Source: Bacteroidota bacterium (GTDB lineage: Bacteria; Bacteroidota; Bacteroidia; Chitinophagales; LD1). Taken from it: DNA of 64,000 nt. Positions 53,324-61,211 of the stretch are shown piece after piece. The stretch is from the NCBI GenBank assembly GCA_947479455.1, contig CANJZE010000006.1:97717-161716 (forward strand), given 5' to 3'. The notes below the pieces were generated by a model, which worked only from the letters and a program-made list of their open reading frames with translations, did no database searches and had not been told where the DNA came from. Numbering within the stretch: position 1 is the first letter of the stretch; every line of letters begins with the position of its first letter. A program made the position numbers and the translations under genes.

Positions 53324-55261
53324 CTATTTATAACTTCTTACTTGCAATTTGATATTCTCATAAATCAACTCTTCCTTATGCAACACCGGGTCAGCATTAA
53401 CTGCTTTATGTTCCCATGCAGCTACATAAGCATACTTTTCATCATCGCGCTTTGCTTCACCGGCATCCTGATATTCTGAGCGGAAGTGTCCGCCACAACT
53501 TTCATTGCGGTTTAGTGCGTCAATCACCATCAACTCACCTAACTCTATAAAGTCTGCCACACGTCCTGCCTTATCAAACTCAGGGTTAAACTCATCTAAC
53601 GAACCCGGAATATTTACGTTGCTCCAAAACTCTTTGCGCAAATCCTGAATGAGCGTGCGGGCTTTAGTTAAGCCTTCAGCCGTGCGCGCCATTCCGCAAT
53701 ATTCCCACATAATCTTTCCAAGCTCCTTATGGAAATCATCAACCGTCTTCTTTCCTTTTACGCCAATCAATTTCTCCGCTCTTTCTTTTGCCTCCTTCTC
53801 TGCTTCTGCAAATGCAGGATGGTCAGTCGGAATAGCTTTGGTAAATATTTCAGAAGAAAGATAGTTGCCGATGGTATAAGGAATAACGAAATAACCGTCA
53901 GCCAATCCTTGCATCAAAGCAGAAGCACCTAACCGGTTAGCACCGTGGTCGCTGAAGTTGGCTTCGCCTAAACAATACAGGCCGGTAACGGTGGTCATCA
54001 ATTCATAATCTACCCACAAGCCGCCCATTACATAATGCACAGCAGGGTAAATTTTCATGGGTGTTTTCAATGGGTCTTCGTTCGTTATGTTCTGATACAT
54101 CGGGAACAATTCCCCGTAACGTGCTTTCACAACTTCAACACCCAAACGTTTAATTGCATCAGCAAAATCTAAGAATACACCTAAGCCTGATGGAACAATT
54201 CCACGTCCGTCATCGCATGCTTCTTTAGCTGCACGCGAAGCAATATCGCGCGGACAAAGATTTCCGAACGAAGGATATTTTCTTTCTAAGTAGTAATCGC
54301 GGTCTTCTTCTTTTATATCAACAGCGGTTTTCTTTCCCTCACGAATTGCCTTCGCATCTTCTTTTGTTTTAGGAACCCATACACGTCCATCATTACGCAA
54401 CGACTCGCTCATCAAAGTCAGCTTCGATTGATAGTCACCGGTTACAGGAATACAGGTTGGATGAATTTGTGTATAGCAAGGGTTCGCAAAGTATGCACCT
54501 TTCTTGTGCGCCTTCCAAGCCGCAGTTACGTTACTTCCCATCGCATTGGTAGAAAGGAAGAAAACATTTCCGTAACCACCGGAAGCCAAAATCACCGCAT
54601 GACCGAAAAATCTTTCGAGTTCACCGGAAATTAAATTACGGGCAATAATGCCACGCGCTTTGCCTTCAATGGTTACCACTTCTACCATTTCATGACGCGA
54701 ATACATCTTCACGTTGCCTAAGCCAATTTGTCTTTCAAGGGCACCGTAAGCACCAAGCAAAAGTTGCTGACCGGTTTGTCCGCGTGCATAAAAAGTTCTT
54801 GACACCTGCGAGCCACCGAAAGAACGGTTATCTAACAAGCCACCATACTCGCGCGCAAAAGGAACTCCCTGCGCAACGCACTGGTCAATAATATTTCTTG
54901 ATTCTGTTGCGAGACGATAAACGTTTGCCTCGCGCGCACGGAAGTCGCCACCTTTAATAGTGTCATAGAACAAACGGAAAACAGAATCACCATCGTTCTT
55001 GTAATTCTTGGCAGCATTAATTCCCCCTTGTGCCGCAATTGAGTGTGCGCGTCTTGGTGAATCCTGAAAGCAAAATGCTTTTACCTGATAGCCGAGTTCT
55101 GCGAGAGATGCAGCAGCAGCAGCACCGGCAAGACCGGTTCCTACAACTATTACTTCGAGCTTACGTTTGTTTGCCGGGTTCACCAGCTTAGCATGTTCCT
55201 TATAGTTGTTCCACTTGTCTGCCAGTGGCCCCTCGGGAATTTTTGAATTTAATTCTGACAT
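53324..55261 (-). CDS. sdhA: Succinate dehydrogenase/fumarate reductase flavoprotein subunit
   Basis: The 645-residue protein has the FAD Rossmann motif [20 protein letters not shown], the [15 protein letters not shown] motif whose His binds FAD covalently, an active-site HPTCIP segment with Arg-rich FVPKTKE region, and the C-terminal capping-domain motif [21 protein letters not shown]. It oxidises succinate (or reduces fumarate) on the cytoplasmic face. The length and the Bacteroidota-type order C-A-B fit the family that uses menaquinone and a two-heme SdhC. Confidence 0.95.
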   Translation of the reverse strand: MSELNSKIPEGPLADKWNNYKEHAKLVNPANKRKLEVIVVGTGLAGAAAAASLAELGYQVKAFCFQDSPRRAHSIAAQGGINAAKNYKNDGDSVFRLFYDTIKGGDFRAREANVYRLATESRNIIDQCVAQGVPFAREYGGLLDNRSFGGSQVSRTFYARGQTGQQLLLGAYGALERQIGLGNVKMYSRHEMVEVVTIEGKARGIIARNLISGELERFFGHAVILASGGYGNVFFLSTNAMGSNVTAAWKAHKKGAYFANPCYTQIHPTCIPVTGDYQSKLTLMSESLRNDGRVWVPKTKEDAKAIREGKKTAVDIKEEDRDYYLERKYPSFGNLCPRDIASRAAKEACDDGRGIVPSGLGVFLDFADAIKRLGVEVVKARYGELFPMYQNITNEDPLKTPMKIYPAVHYVMGGLWVDYELMTTVTGLYCLGEANFSDHGANRLGASALMQGLADGYFVIPYTIGNYLSSEIFTKAIPTDHPAFAEAEKEAKERAEKLIGVKGKKTVDDFHKELGKIMWEYCGMARTAEGLTKARTLIQDLRKEFWSNVNIPGSLDEFNPEFDKAGRVADFIELGELMVIDALNRNESCGGHFRSEYQDAGEAKRDDEKYAYVAAWEHKAVNADPVLHKEELIYENIKLQVRSYK

Positions 55262-55291
55262 AGAAAAAAGTTAATCGTTATTGGTTAATAG

Positions 55292-55960
55292 TTATTTCAC
55301 CCAGCCGAAATAGAAACTGATAGGCATCAAGGCAAAAACAAGCGGAACAATAATGGCGAAAGCTGTTCCTGCAATTTCAATTGCCTTATTGTATTTCACG
55401 TTATTCAATCCTAAACTTTGAAACGCACTTTTAAAACCGTGCAATAAATGCCAGAAAAGAGAGAAACATGCTGCCACGTAAAATAGGACCATCCATACAT
55501 TACTGAAATCTTCCTGCATAAGCTGAAACAGGTTTAACTCCTCACCGGTAGATATTTGATTCAAACGGTTCGGTCCCCAAAAGTTACGTAGGTGAACAAT
55601 AAGGAAGAACAGGATTAGCGTTCCTAGAATGCCCATGCTTCTTGAATACCATTTTGAATTCGCATTCGCATTGCTGTAAGCATATTTTTCAGGACGTGCA
55701 TCGCGGTTTTGTTTCCATAGTAAAAGCCCGTCAACAATGTGAAGGATTAAACCTGCAAATAAACCCACCTCGGCAATGTGAACCAGAAAATTAGTTCCCA
55801 TAAAGTGAGCGTAATAAAGGAATGTTTTCCCTCCATCGTTAAACCAAATGCAGCCGTTAATTGAGGCATGAACAACTAAAAAGAAGATGAGGAAAAGTCC
55901 CGTCAACCCCATGATTAGTTTTTTGCCGATGGAAGAAGTTATAAGAACTGAATTTTGCAT
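55292..55960 (-). CDS. sdhC: Succinate dehydrogenase/fumarate reductase cytochrome b subunit
   Basis: The start at 55960 (MQNSVLITSSIGKKLIMGLT) gives 222 residues; a longer frame would run through the promoter. Five membrane segments are seen, with several helix-embedded His residues (VVHASINGC, LVHIAEVG, LILHIVDG, FLIVHLRNFWG, WHLLHGFKSA), consistent with a two-heme cytochrome b of the Wolinella/Bacteroidota type that passes electrons between menaquinone and SdhB. Confidence 0.92.
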   Translation of the reverse strand: MQNSVLITSSIGKKLIMGLTGLFLIFFLVVHASINGCIWFNDGGKTFLYYAHFMGTNFLVHIAEVGLFAGLILHIVDGLLLWKQNRDARPEKYAYSNANANSKWYSRSMGILGTLILFFLIVHLRNFWGPNRLNQISTGEELNLFQLMQEDFSNVWMVLFYVAACFSLFWHLLHGFKSAFQSLGLNNVKYNKAIEIAGTAFAIIVPLVFALMPISFYFGWVK

Positions 55961-55983
55961 AGGAGTATTGCTTTTAGCCGCGC

Positions 55984-56013
55984 CAAAAATATTCTGCGAA
56001 GTGTGAATTGAAA
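55984..56013 (-). promoter_or_regulatory. Bacteroidota-type promoter of sdhCAB
   Basis: Minus strand TATTTTTG at 55984-55991 matches TAnnTTTG; TTTC at 56010-56013 is at the -33 position. The pair has the same spacing as at rplS. The sdhC start is about 23 bases beyond the -7 element. The -33 region is close to the end of the upstream cyclase gene (56041). Confidence 0.55.
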
Positions 56014-56040
56014 GTTTTTGCGGATTTATTTTTACACAAT

Positions 56041-56568
56041 TCAATCATTGACAAAATACATGTCAATTTCGCCTTTGTTTTTGGCCGCAATTTTACCGCG
56101 GTAGGTACATGGAATTTTTCGTTGAATTAGTTTAAAGGTGTTTTCCGAAATATTTATTTTTCCTGCATCACTACTTTGCTCCATTCGCGCAGCTGTATTT
56201 ACAGTATCGCCCCAAATGTCGTAGGCAAATTTCTTCTTACCTATAATACCTGCTATTACAGGGCCTGAATGAATTCCAATGCGTACTTCAAACCCTAATT
56301 GATTTTTACGATCATTTTCTTTTTTGCGCTCTGCCACAAACTTTTTAATGTCAATGGCTGCCAATGAAATTTTATGCGCATGATCTTTACTCGGTTTAGG
56401 CAAACCACCGGCACATAGATACGCATCGCCAATCGTTTTTATTTTTTCAAGTTTATACTTATCAATAATTTCATCAAACTTCAAAAAGCAATAATCCAGT
56501 TCCATTACCAATTCTTCGGGCGATAGTTTTTGACTGTATAAAGTGAAATCCTTGATGTCTATAAACAT
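56041..56568 (-). pseudogene. Class III nucleotidyl cyclase catalytic domain, 5'-truncated
   Basis: Codons 1-175 from the ATG at 56568 hold a nearly full class III cyclase domain: metal ligands D4 (FIDIKDF) and D48 (TIGDAYLC), base-selecting K44 and D117 (KTIGD; YDIWGDT, the adenylyl-cyclase pair) and transition-state N124 and R128 (NTAARME). However, coding character continues 25 codons upstream of the ATG (EGKSPVRFFQSVSV, the expected first strand of the domain), ending at a TGA at 56644-56646 with no start codon in between. The sensory N-terminus is therefore absent and the start ATG cuts the first strand. It could be a decayed gene or a truncated but expressed domain; activity is uncertain. 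It is divergent from the H-NOX gene. Confidence 0.7.
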
Positions 56569-56880
56569 AACAGAAACGCTTTGGAAAAAGCGAACCGGTG
56601 ATTTGCCTTCTTGAGTTGCTTCCCAGCAGAGCTCAAGTCCGTTTCACTCAACGCAACAAAATTATATTTTTAAACCTGACACAGTTTATTGAACACTCCC
56701 TGGAAAACATCCGCAATGCGATTAACACTAACATTGGCTCGATGGGCGTAAAGCCTTCACGATAATAATGAATAATACGGGTAGAGCAACCTTTTTGGAA
56801 TAAGATTCGTTTACCACATAAATAACAGTATCTTGTTTTTTTAAAATTGAAAATCTAATAAAAAATTAAAACATACAACT
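56569..56880. other. Spacer between cyclase relic and H-NOX operon
   Basis: A 312-base gap. Bases 56569-56643 continue the cyclase frame without a start. Bases 56690-56765 contain a short + strand open frame (reading QFIEHSLENIRNAINTNIGS, stopping at a TAA) that I cannot assign. The stretch 56820-56880 is AT-rich and should hold the H-NOX promoter, but no exact TAnnTTTG was found. Confidence 0.5.
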
Positions 56881-57423
56881 ATGTACGGACTCGTAAACAA
56901 AGCAATACAGGGCTTAGTAACCGAAAATTTTGGCGAAGAAGCTTGGGCGAAAGTGAAAGAAAAAGCCGGTGTAACCGTTGATGCCTTTTTAAGTAATGAA
57001 CCTTACCCTGATGAAGTAACATATAAACTTGCGGGTGCAGCTTCAGAAGTCCTGAATATGACTTTAGAAAATGTTTTGATAGCTTTCGGTGAGTATTGGA
57101 TACTCAAAACAGGCATGCAACATTATGGAGCTTTGATGCGTTCAGGAGGGCCAGATTTAAAGGAGTTTTTAGTTAATCTCCCTAGTTTTCATAGTAGGGT
57201 TATGTTAATATATCCCAATATAATTCCTCCCGAATTTAAAATAACGAACATAAACGACAATTCATTGCAGGTGCATTATTATTCGAACAGGCCAGGTTTG
57301 AAACACTTTGTTTATGGATTACTCCAGGGACTGGGGAAAATGTACAAAGTAGAAGCAAAAGTTGTGATTACAGAAAGTCGTGAGGAGGGTTTCGATCATG
57401 AGGTGTTTTTTGTTGAATGGTAA
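56881..57423 (+). CDS. H-NOX heme-based NO/O2 sensor protein
   Basis: A 180-residue free-standing H-NOX (heme nitric oxide/oxygen binding) domain. It starts with MYGLVNKAIQGLV, has FGEYWILKTG, the proximal heme ligand H104 in PSFHSRVMLIYP, and the heme propionate-binding YxSxR motif at 133-137 (YYSNR). These align closely with cyanobacterial stand-alone H-NOX. It binds heme and NO (perhaps O2) and signals to a partner protein. It leads the + strand operon; the next gene (HNOBA) follows after 12 bases. Ligand preference cannot be set by eye. Confidence 0.92.
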   Translation: MYGLVNKAIQGLVTENFGEEAWAKVKEKAGVTVDAFLSNEPYPDEVTYKLAGAASEVLNMTLENVLIAFGEYWILKTGMQHYGALMRSGGPDLKEFLVNLPSFHSRVMLIYPNIIPPEFKITNINDNSLQVHYYSNRPGLKHFVYGLLQGLGKMYKVEAKVVITESREEGFDHEVFFVEW

Positions 57424-57435
57424 TAATTAGCTTAT

Positions 57436-58029
57436 ATGAATGATGGACAATTACATATCACAAATGATGAACTTAACCAGATTTTCCCATTCTATTTTTT
57501 TTTCGATAAATCGTTAATTATTACAGAAACGGGGAAAGGGTTTAAAAAAATACTGCCTTTACTAAAAGGTTCTTCCTTTCAGAAATGTTTTAAGTTAAAG
57601 CGCCCCTTCTCTACTAAATATAACTTTGATTCAGTATTGGAGTATTCCCGGCAGATCTTTATTATTGAATCTCTTGAGAAAAATATTCTATTCCGAGGCC
57701 AAATTATCTATTTAGCAGATAAGCAATCAATTATGTTTATTGGTTCTCCATGGGTTACAAATGTAGAGGATATGGAAAAGAAGGGTCTCTTCGTCACAGA
57801 TTTTGCTTTACATGATGCTACTCCCGATATGCTGCAAGTATTAAAAACACAAGAAATTGTGACGAATGATATTAAAACACTTGTTATAGAATTAAGCCAT
57901 CAGAAAAAAGAATTAATGCGAATAGAAGAATTGGAGAGATTCAAGAAATTAACGGTGGAAAGAGAATTAAAAATGATAGAATTGAAAAAAGAAATTGAAG
58001 AATTAAAAAGTAAAATTTCAATTTCATAG
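57436..58029 (+). CDS. Stand-alone HNOBA (heme NO-binding associated) domain protein
   Basis: A 197-residue protein. The motifs FPFYFFFDKSLIITETGKGF, FRGQIIYLADKQSIMFIGSP and GLFVTDFALHDATPDM match the PAS-like HNOBA domain that follows H-NOX in soluble guanylyl cyclase. From about residue 140 it becomes a coiled coil (LSHQKKELMRIEELERFKKL, then ERELKMIELKKEIEELKSKI), as in sGC, but stops where the output domain would begin. No kinase or cyclase domain is attached, so it probably pairs with the H-NOX and a separate output enzyme. It is 12 bases after the H-NOX gene. Confidence 0.85.
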   Translation: MNDGQLHITNDELNQIFPFYFFFDKSLIITETGKGFKKILPLLKGSSFQKCFKLKRPFSTKYNFDSVLEYSRQIFIIESLEKNILFRGQIIYLADKQSIMFIGSPWVTNVEDMEKKGLFVTDFALHDATPDMLQVLKTQEIVTNDIKTLVIELSHQKKELMRIEELERFKKLTVERELKMIELKKEIEELKSKISIS

Positions 58030-58043
58030 AAAAAATAAAAAGA

Positions 58044-58188
58044 AACAATAGAACGCTGATGACGCTGATAAATACCATGAACGCAGATAATTATAAACAT
58101 TCAGAAATTACTGAGAAAATTATTAAGGCATTCTACAAGGTTTACAATTAAAATCCATTAAAATCAGCGTCATCAGCTTTCCATTGTT
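58044..58188. mobile_element. Deletion derivative of a GxxExxY element
   Basis: Near-perfect inverted repeats bound the element: 58046-58069 (CAATAGAAC then GCTGATGACGCTGAT) and 58163-58186, whose minus strand reads CAATGGAAA then GCTGATGACGCTGAT, 22 of 24 matching. Each arm is itself made of the repeated word CGCTGATGA. Between them, at 58077-58151, is a 24-codon open frame that resembles the first 24 codons of a GxxExxY protein and then stops. It sits between the HNOBA and second H-NOX genes. Confidence 0.65.
58077..58151 (+). pseudogene. N-terminal remnant of a GxxExxY protein
   Basis: The frame reads MNADNYKHSEITEKIIKAFY, then KVYN and stop. Compare the intact copy at 60255: LLTEKIIGLCYRVHTELGPG. 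The shared TEKII...Y(K/R)V(Y/H) pattern lies just before the GPG(F) of GxxExxY. The stop falls where that motif should begin, so the rest was deleted. The ATG lies in the last word of the left repeat. Confidence 0.6.
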
Positions 58189-58214
58189 AACATTAACTCC
58201 CTAAAACAAAAACC

Positions 58215-58766
58215 ATGAAAGGAATTATTTTTAACCTGTTAGAGGACTTCATCACTGAAAATTTTGGTGAAGAAAAATATGAACAAATCATTGCAAAATG
58301 CAATTTAACAACAACTGAACCTCATGTAGGTCCCGGAACTTATGAGGATAAAGATTTGATGGAAATTGTTGCAAGGGCAACGGAGGAATTAAAAATTTCT
58401 ATACCCGATGCTTTAAAAGCATTTGGCAAATTTGCTTTCTCTAAACTGGCTGAAAAGCACCCCAATTTTGTTAAGCCCTATCAGCATCCCAAACCTTTTT
58501 TAATGACTGTTGAAAGCGTTATTCATATAGAAGTTAAAAAACTTTATGAGCATGCATATACCCCTACATTTATTTACACCGATACTTCTCCGGACACCCT
58601 TACCATAACTTATTCCTCTAAAAGAAAGTTGTACGATTTAATGGAAGGACTTATTGATGGAGTGGGGGAGTTCTTTAAATCTCCTATCCAGCAAACTCAC
58701 AAAATCTATCAAAAAAACGGAGCCGAACTCTGCGACTTTGAACTTACTTTTACCGCTGATAAATAA
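58215..58766 (+). CDS. Second H-NOX heme sensor protein
   Basis: A 183-residue protein with the same layout as the first H-NOX but clearly different in sequence. The proximal heme ligand is H104 (SVIHIEVKKL) and the propionate motif YxSxR falls at 133-137 (YSSKR), the same positions as in the first H-NOX. The N-terminus (MKGIIFNLLEDFITENFGEE) is typical. Differences in the central region (AFGKFAFSKLAEKHPNF) suggest a distinct ligand range or partner. The gene ends 8 bases before the probable start of the histidine kinase. Confidence 0.88.
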   Translation: MKGIIFNLLEDFITENFGEEKYEQIIAKCNLTTTEPHVGPGTYEDKDLMEIVARATEELKISIPDALKAFGKFAFSKLAEKHPNFVKPYQHPKPFLMTVESVIHIEVKKLYEHAYTPTFIYTDTSPDTLTITYSSKRKLYDLMEGLIDGVGEFFKSPIQQTHKIYQKNGAELCDFELTFTADK

Positions 58767-58773
58767 GAGAAAA

Positions 58774-60189
58774 TTGGATGAAGTAGAAAGATATAAAAGT
58801 AAATTGTTGCTCTCGCAGAGAAAGGTAAAAATTCTTGAGGACATTATAGAATCGAGAACCCGTGATCTGTTTTTGAAAGAAAATTATATTACAAAACAGG
58901 CATTAGCTGAAATAGAGCTAAAAGAGCAGAAGAATTTTTACGAAAATATTCTTCATAGTATTCCTGTTGATATTGCCATTTTTGATAAAAACCACAAGTA
59001 TCTTTTTTTAAATAAGGAGGCGCTTAATGATGATACTCTAAGAGAATGGATGGTAGGGAAAGATGATTTTGACTATGCCGCTTTAAAAGGCCTGCCTGCA
59101 TCTTTTGCACAACAGAGAAAAGATATGTTTAATCAAGTAATTAATTCGAGTAAAACTTCATTATGGATGGATAAACAAATAGCCAAAACCGGAGAAGTGC
59201 GATACAAACAAAGACGTTTACAAACTTTTGCCGATAAACAAACGGTGGTAGGTTATGCGGTTGATGTTACCGAGCTTCATAATGCTCAATTGGAATTATT
59301 GAAAAGCCAGGAAGATTTGATAGCTATTAATAAAAACTTAGAGATTGAAATTGAAAAAAGGATTGAAGAATTAAAAGAATCGATGGAATCGAGAACCCGT
59401 GAGATGCTTGTGAAAGAACATAATTTACAGAACATAAAAAAAGGTCTTTTAAATATTCTTGAGGACTACAGTGAAGAGAAAGCAAAAGTGGAAAGCATCA
59501 ACGAGGATTTAATTTCTGCCAACAAAGAATTAGACGCATTCACTTATTCCGTATCGCACGATTTGCGCGCCCCGCTAAGGGGAGTTAACGGCTTTGCTAA
59601 AATGCTGCTTGAAGAATATGGTGCAAAGTTGGATGCCGAAGGCAACCGCCTGTTGAATAATATTATGAGCAGCGCAAAAAAAATGGGACAACTGATTGAC
59701 GACCTGCTCGCCTTCTCCCGCCTCGGTCGAAAAGAATTGATGATGAACAATATCAGGATGCACGATATGGTTTCTGAAATTAATGAAGAATTAAAAAATA
59801 AACACCATCCCAATATTGAGTTTCTTATCAAACAATTGCTGCCGGCAAAAGCCGATAACGCTGCCATTAAGCAGGTATGGGTAAACTTAATTTCAAATGC
59901 CATTAAATATTCAGAAAAGAAAGATAAGGCAATCATTGAATTTGGTTCTGAAGAAAAAGGAAATGAAATAACTTATTACATAAAAGATAACGGAGCGGGT
60001 TTCGATATGCGCTATGCCGATAAGTTGTTTGGCATATTCCAACGCCTGCATTCGGATAAAGAGTTTGAAGGCACCGGAGTAGGTTTGGCAATGGTGCAAC
60101 GCATTATAGCCAAACACGGAGGTAGGGTATGGGCGGAGGGCAAAGTAGGGGAAGGAGCGACATTTTATTTTTCGCTACCGCGAGGATGA
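58774..60189 (+). CDS. PAS-domain sensor histidine kinase
   Basis: The TTG at 58774 gives a 471-residue protein. Further upstream codons would simply read the end of the H-NOX gene out of frame, so they are rejected. Domains: N-terminal coiled coil (VERYKSKLLLSQRKVKIL), PAS (about 55-175; ILHSIPVDIAIFDKN...VGYAVDVTEL), coiled coil, HisKA with the phosphorylated His in TYSVSHDLRAPLRG, and HATPase (NAIKYSEKKDKAI, DNGAGF, FGIFQRLHSDKEFEGTGVGL), the Cph1/bacteriophytochrome kinase type. It is a candidate output of the neighbouring H-NOX, as in other bacteria where H-NOX inhibits a kinase. Its TGA stop overlaps the first word of the GxxExxY element. Confidence 0.85.
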   Translation: MDEVERYKSKLLLSQRKVKILEDIIESRTRDLFLKENYITKQALAEIELKEQKNFYENILHSIPVDIAIFDKNHKYLFLNKEALNDDTLREWMVGKDDFDYAALKGLPASFAQQRKDMFNQVINSSKTSLWMDKQIAKTGEVRYKQRRLQTFADKQTVVGYAVDVTELHNAQLELLKSQEDLIAINKNLEIEIEKRIEELKESMESRTREMLVKEHNLQNIKKGLLNILEDYSEEKAKVESINEDLISANKELDAFTYSVSHDLRAPLRGVNGFAKMLLEEYGAKLDAEGNRLLNNIMSSAKKMGQLIDDLLAFSRLGRKELMMNNIRMHDMVSEINEELKNKHHPNIEFLIKQLLPAKADNAAIKQVWVNLISNAIKYSEKKDKAIIEFGSEEKGNEITYYIKDNGAGFDMRYADKLFGIFQRLHSDKEFEGTGVGLAMVQRIIAKHGGRVWAEGKVGEGATFYFSLPRG

Positions 60190-60752
60190 TTACAGTGATT
60201 AGAAGGGATTACGGTGATTATTAGGGATTATGGTGATAATAAAAAGAGATTACAATGATTAAGGAGAAATACGAAAATGATTTGTTGACGGAGAAAATTA
60301 TTGGGTTGTGTTATAGAGTGCATACGGAATTAGGTCCGGGGTTTCCTGAGAGAATATATCATAATGCGCTGATTATTTTGTTGGAGGAAGAAAAATTAAA
60401 ATACGAAACCGAAAAAGAATTTAAGGTGATGTTTCATAATAAGAATGCAGGAAAATTTCGTTGCGATTTAATAGTTGAAGAAAAAGTAATTGCAGAACTC
60501 AAATCGGTGGAAGGATATATGCCAAAACTTTTTGAAAACACCTTGGTGGCGTATTTGAAAGCAACCGGACACCAAACGGGCTTGTTGGTAAATTTTGGAG
60601 GGAAAAGTTGTCTGATAAGACGAATAATGAATTCGAAACCATAATATTATGATTACAGCGATTATCAGAGATTACGGTGATTACTATTTACTATTTCATC
60701 GTTGTAATCTTTTTTAATCACTGTAATCCAAGATATTAAATCACTGTAATCT
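60188..60752. mobile_element. Intact GxxExxY element in the kinase operon
   Basis: The GxxExxY gene is framed by arrays of a degenerate word. Left (60188-60270): GATTACAGTGATTA, GGATTACGGTGATTA, GGATTATGGTGATAA, GATTACAATGATTAA. Right: GATTACAGCGATTA and GATTACGGTGATTA (60650-60682), then inverted copies (GTAATC...AATCACTGTAATC, 60704-60752). So left and right ends are inverted to each other and the right end also forms a large hairpin. It sits between the histidine kinase and the receiver gene. No transposase was found; whether it moves actively is unknown. Confidence 0.6.
60255..60644 (+). CDS. GxxExxY family protein (PD-(D/E)XK nuclease-like)
   Basis: A 129-residue protein. The name-giving motif is GFPERIY within TELGPGFPERIYHNALIIL. 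The later FRCDLIVEEKVIAELKS gives D and E-x-K of a PD-(D/E)XK-type nuclease core, and TGHQTGLLVNFGG is the family's C-terminal hallmark. The biochemical role is not established for the family. The ATG is inside the last word of the left flanking repeat (GATTACAATGATTAAGGAG), so the first residues MIK are encoded by the repeat itself. It interrupts the otherwise signalling-only gene order. Confidence 0.85.
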   Translation: MIKEKYENDLLTEKIIGLCYRVHTELGPGFPERIYHNALIILLEEEKLKYETEKEFKVMFHNKNAGKFRCDLIVEEKVIAELKSVEGYMPKLFENTLVAYLKATGHQTGLLVNFGGKSCLIRRIMNSKP

Positions 60753-60764
60753 AAAAAAAACAAT

Positions 60765-61202
60765 ATGAACCATGAAGTAGAAATCCTGTTAGTAGAAGAC
60801 GATGCCAATGATGCCGAAATGACTATTCGTGCACTCAGGAAAAATAATTTAGCCAATAAACTTTTGCATGTTGAGGATGGAGCCGAAGCATTGGATTTCA
60901 TATTTGCACAAGGCAAATATGCCGACCGTAAGGTGGAGAACGGACCTAAAATGGTGGTGATCGATTTAAAAATGCCTAAGATAAACGGTATTGAAGTGCT
61001 GCGGAAAATGAAAGCAGATGAGCGCACCAAAAAAATTCCGGTGGTGGTGCTTACCTCTTCGAAAGAAGACCCTGATATACAGACCTGCTATGCTTTGGGT
61101 GCAAACAGCTATGTAGTAAAACCCGTAGAATTTGATGATTTCATTCATGCCATTACCAGCCTCGGCTTATATTGGTTGATAGTAAACCAACCACCTCAAT
61201 AA
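60765..61202 (+). CDS. Single-domain response regulator (Rcp1-like)
   Basis: A 145-residue receiver domain: acidic pair in [11 protein letters not shown], phosphoacceptor D67 in [17 protein letters not shown], Thr in [11 protein letters not shown], and the Lys in YVVKPVEF. The extended loop after the second helix ([18 protein letters not shown]) is typical of Rcp1-type regulators that receive phosphate from phytochrome-like kinases of the same class as the two kinases here. There is no output domain, so it works as a shuttle or switch. It follows the GxxExxY element, 12 bases after its last word. Confidence 0.9.
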   Translation: MNHEVEILLVEDDANDAEMTIRALRKNNLANKLLHVEDGAEALDFIFAQGKYADRKVENGPKMVVIDLKMPKINGIEVLRKMKADERTKKIPVVVLTSSKEDPDIQTCYALGANSYVVKPVEFDDFIHAITSLGLYWLIVNQPPQ

Positions 61203-61211
61203 AAAAGAACT

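Noticed and set aside
56690..56765. Short + strand frame (QFIEHSLENIRNAINTNIGS) between the cyclase and H-NOX
   Set aside because: It could be the relic of a larger gene, but I could not assign it to any family, and it has no start codon.
58654..58773. Upstream ATG for the histidine kinase
   Set aside because: It only reads the H-NOX 3' end in another frame; the protein character of the kinase begins after the H-NOX stop.
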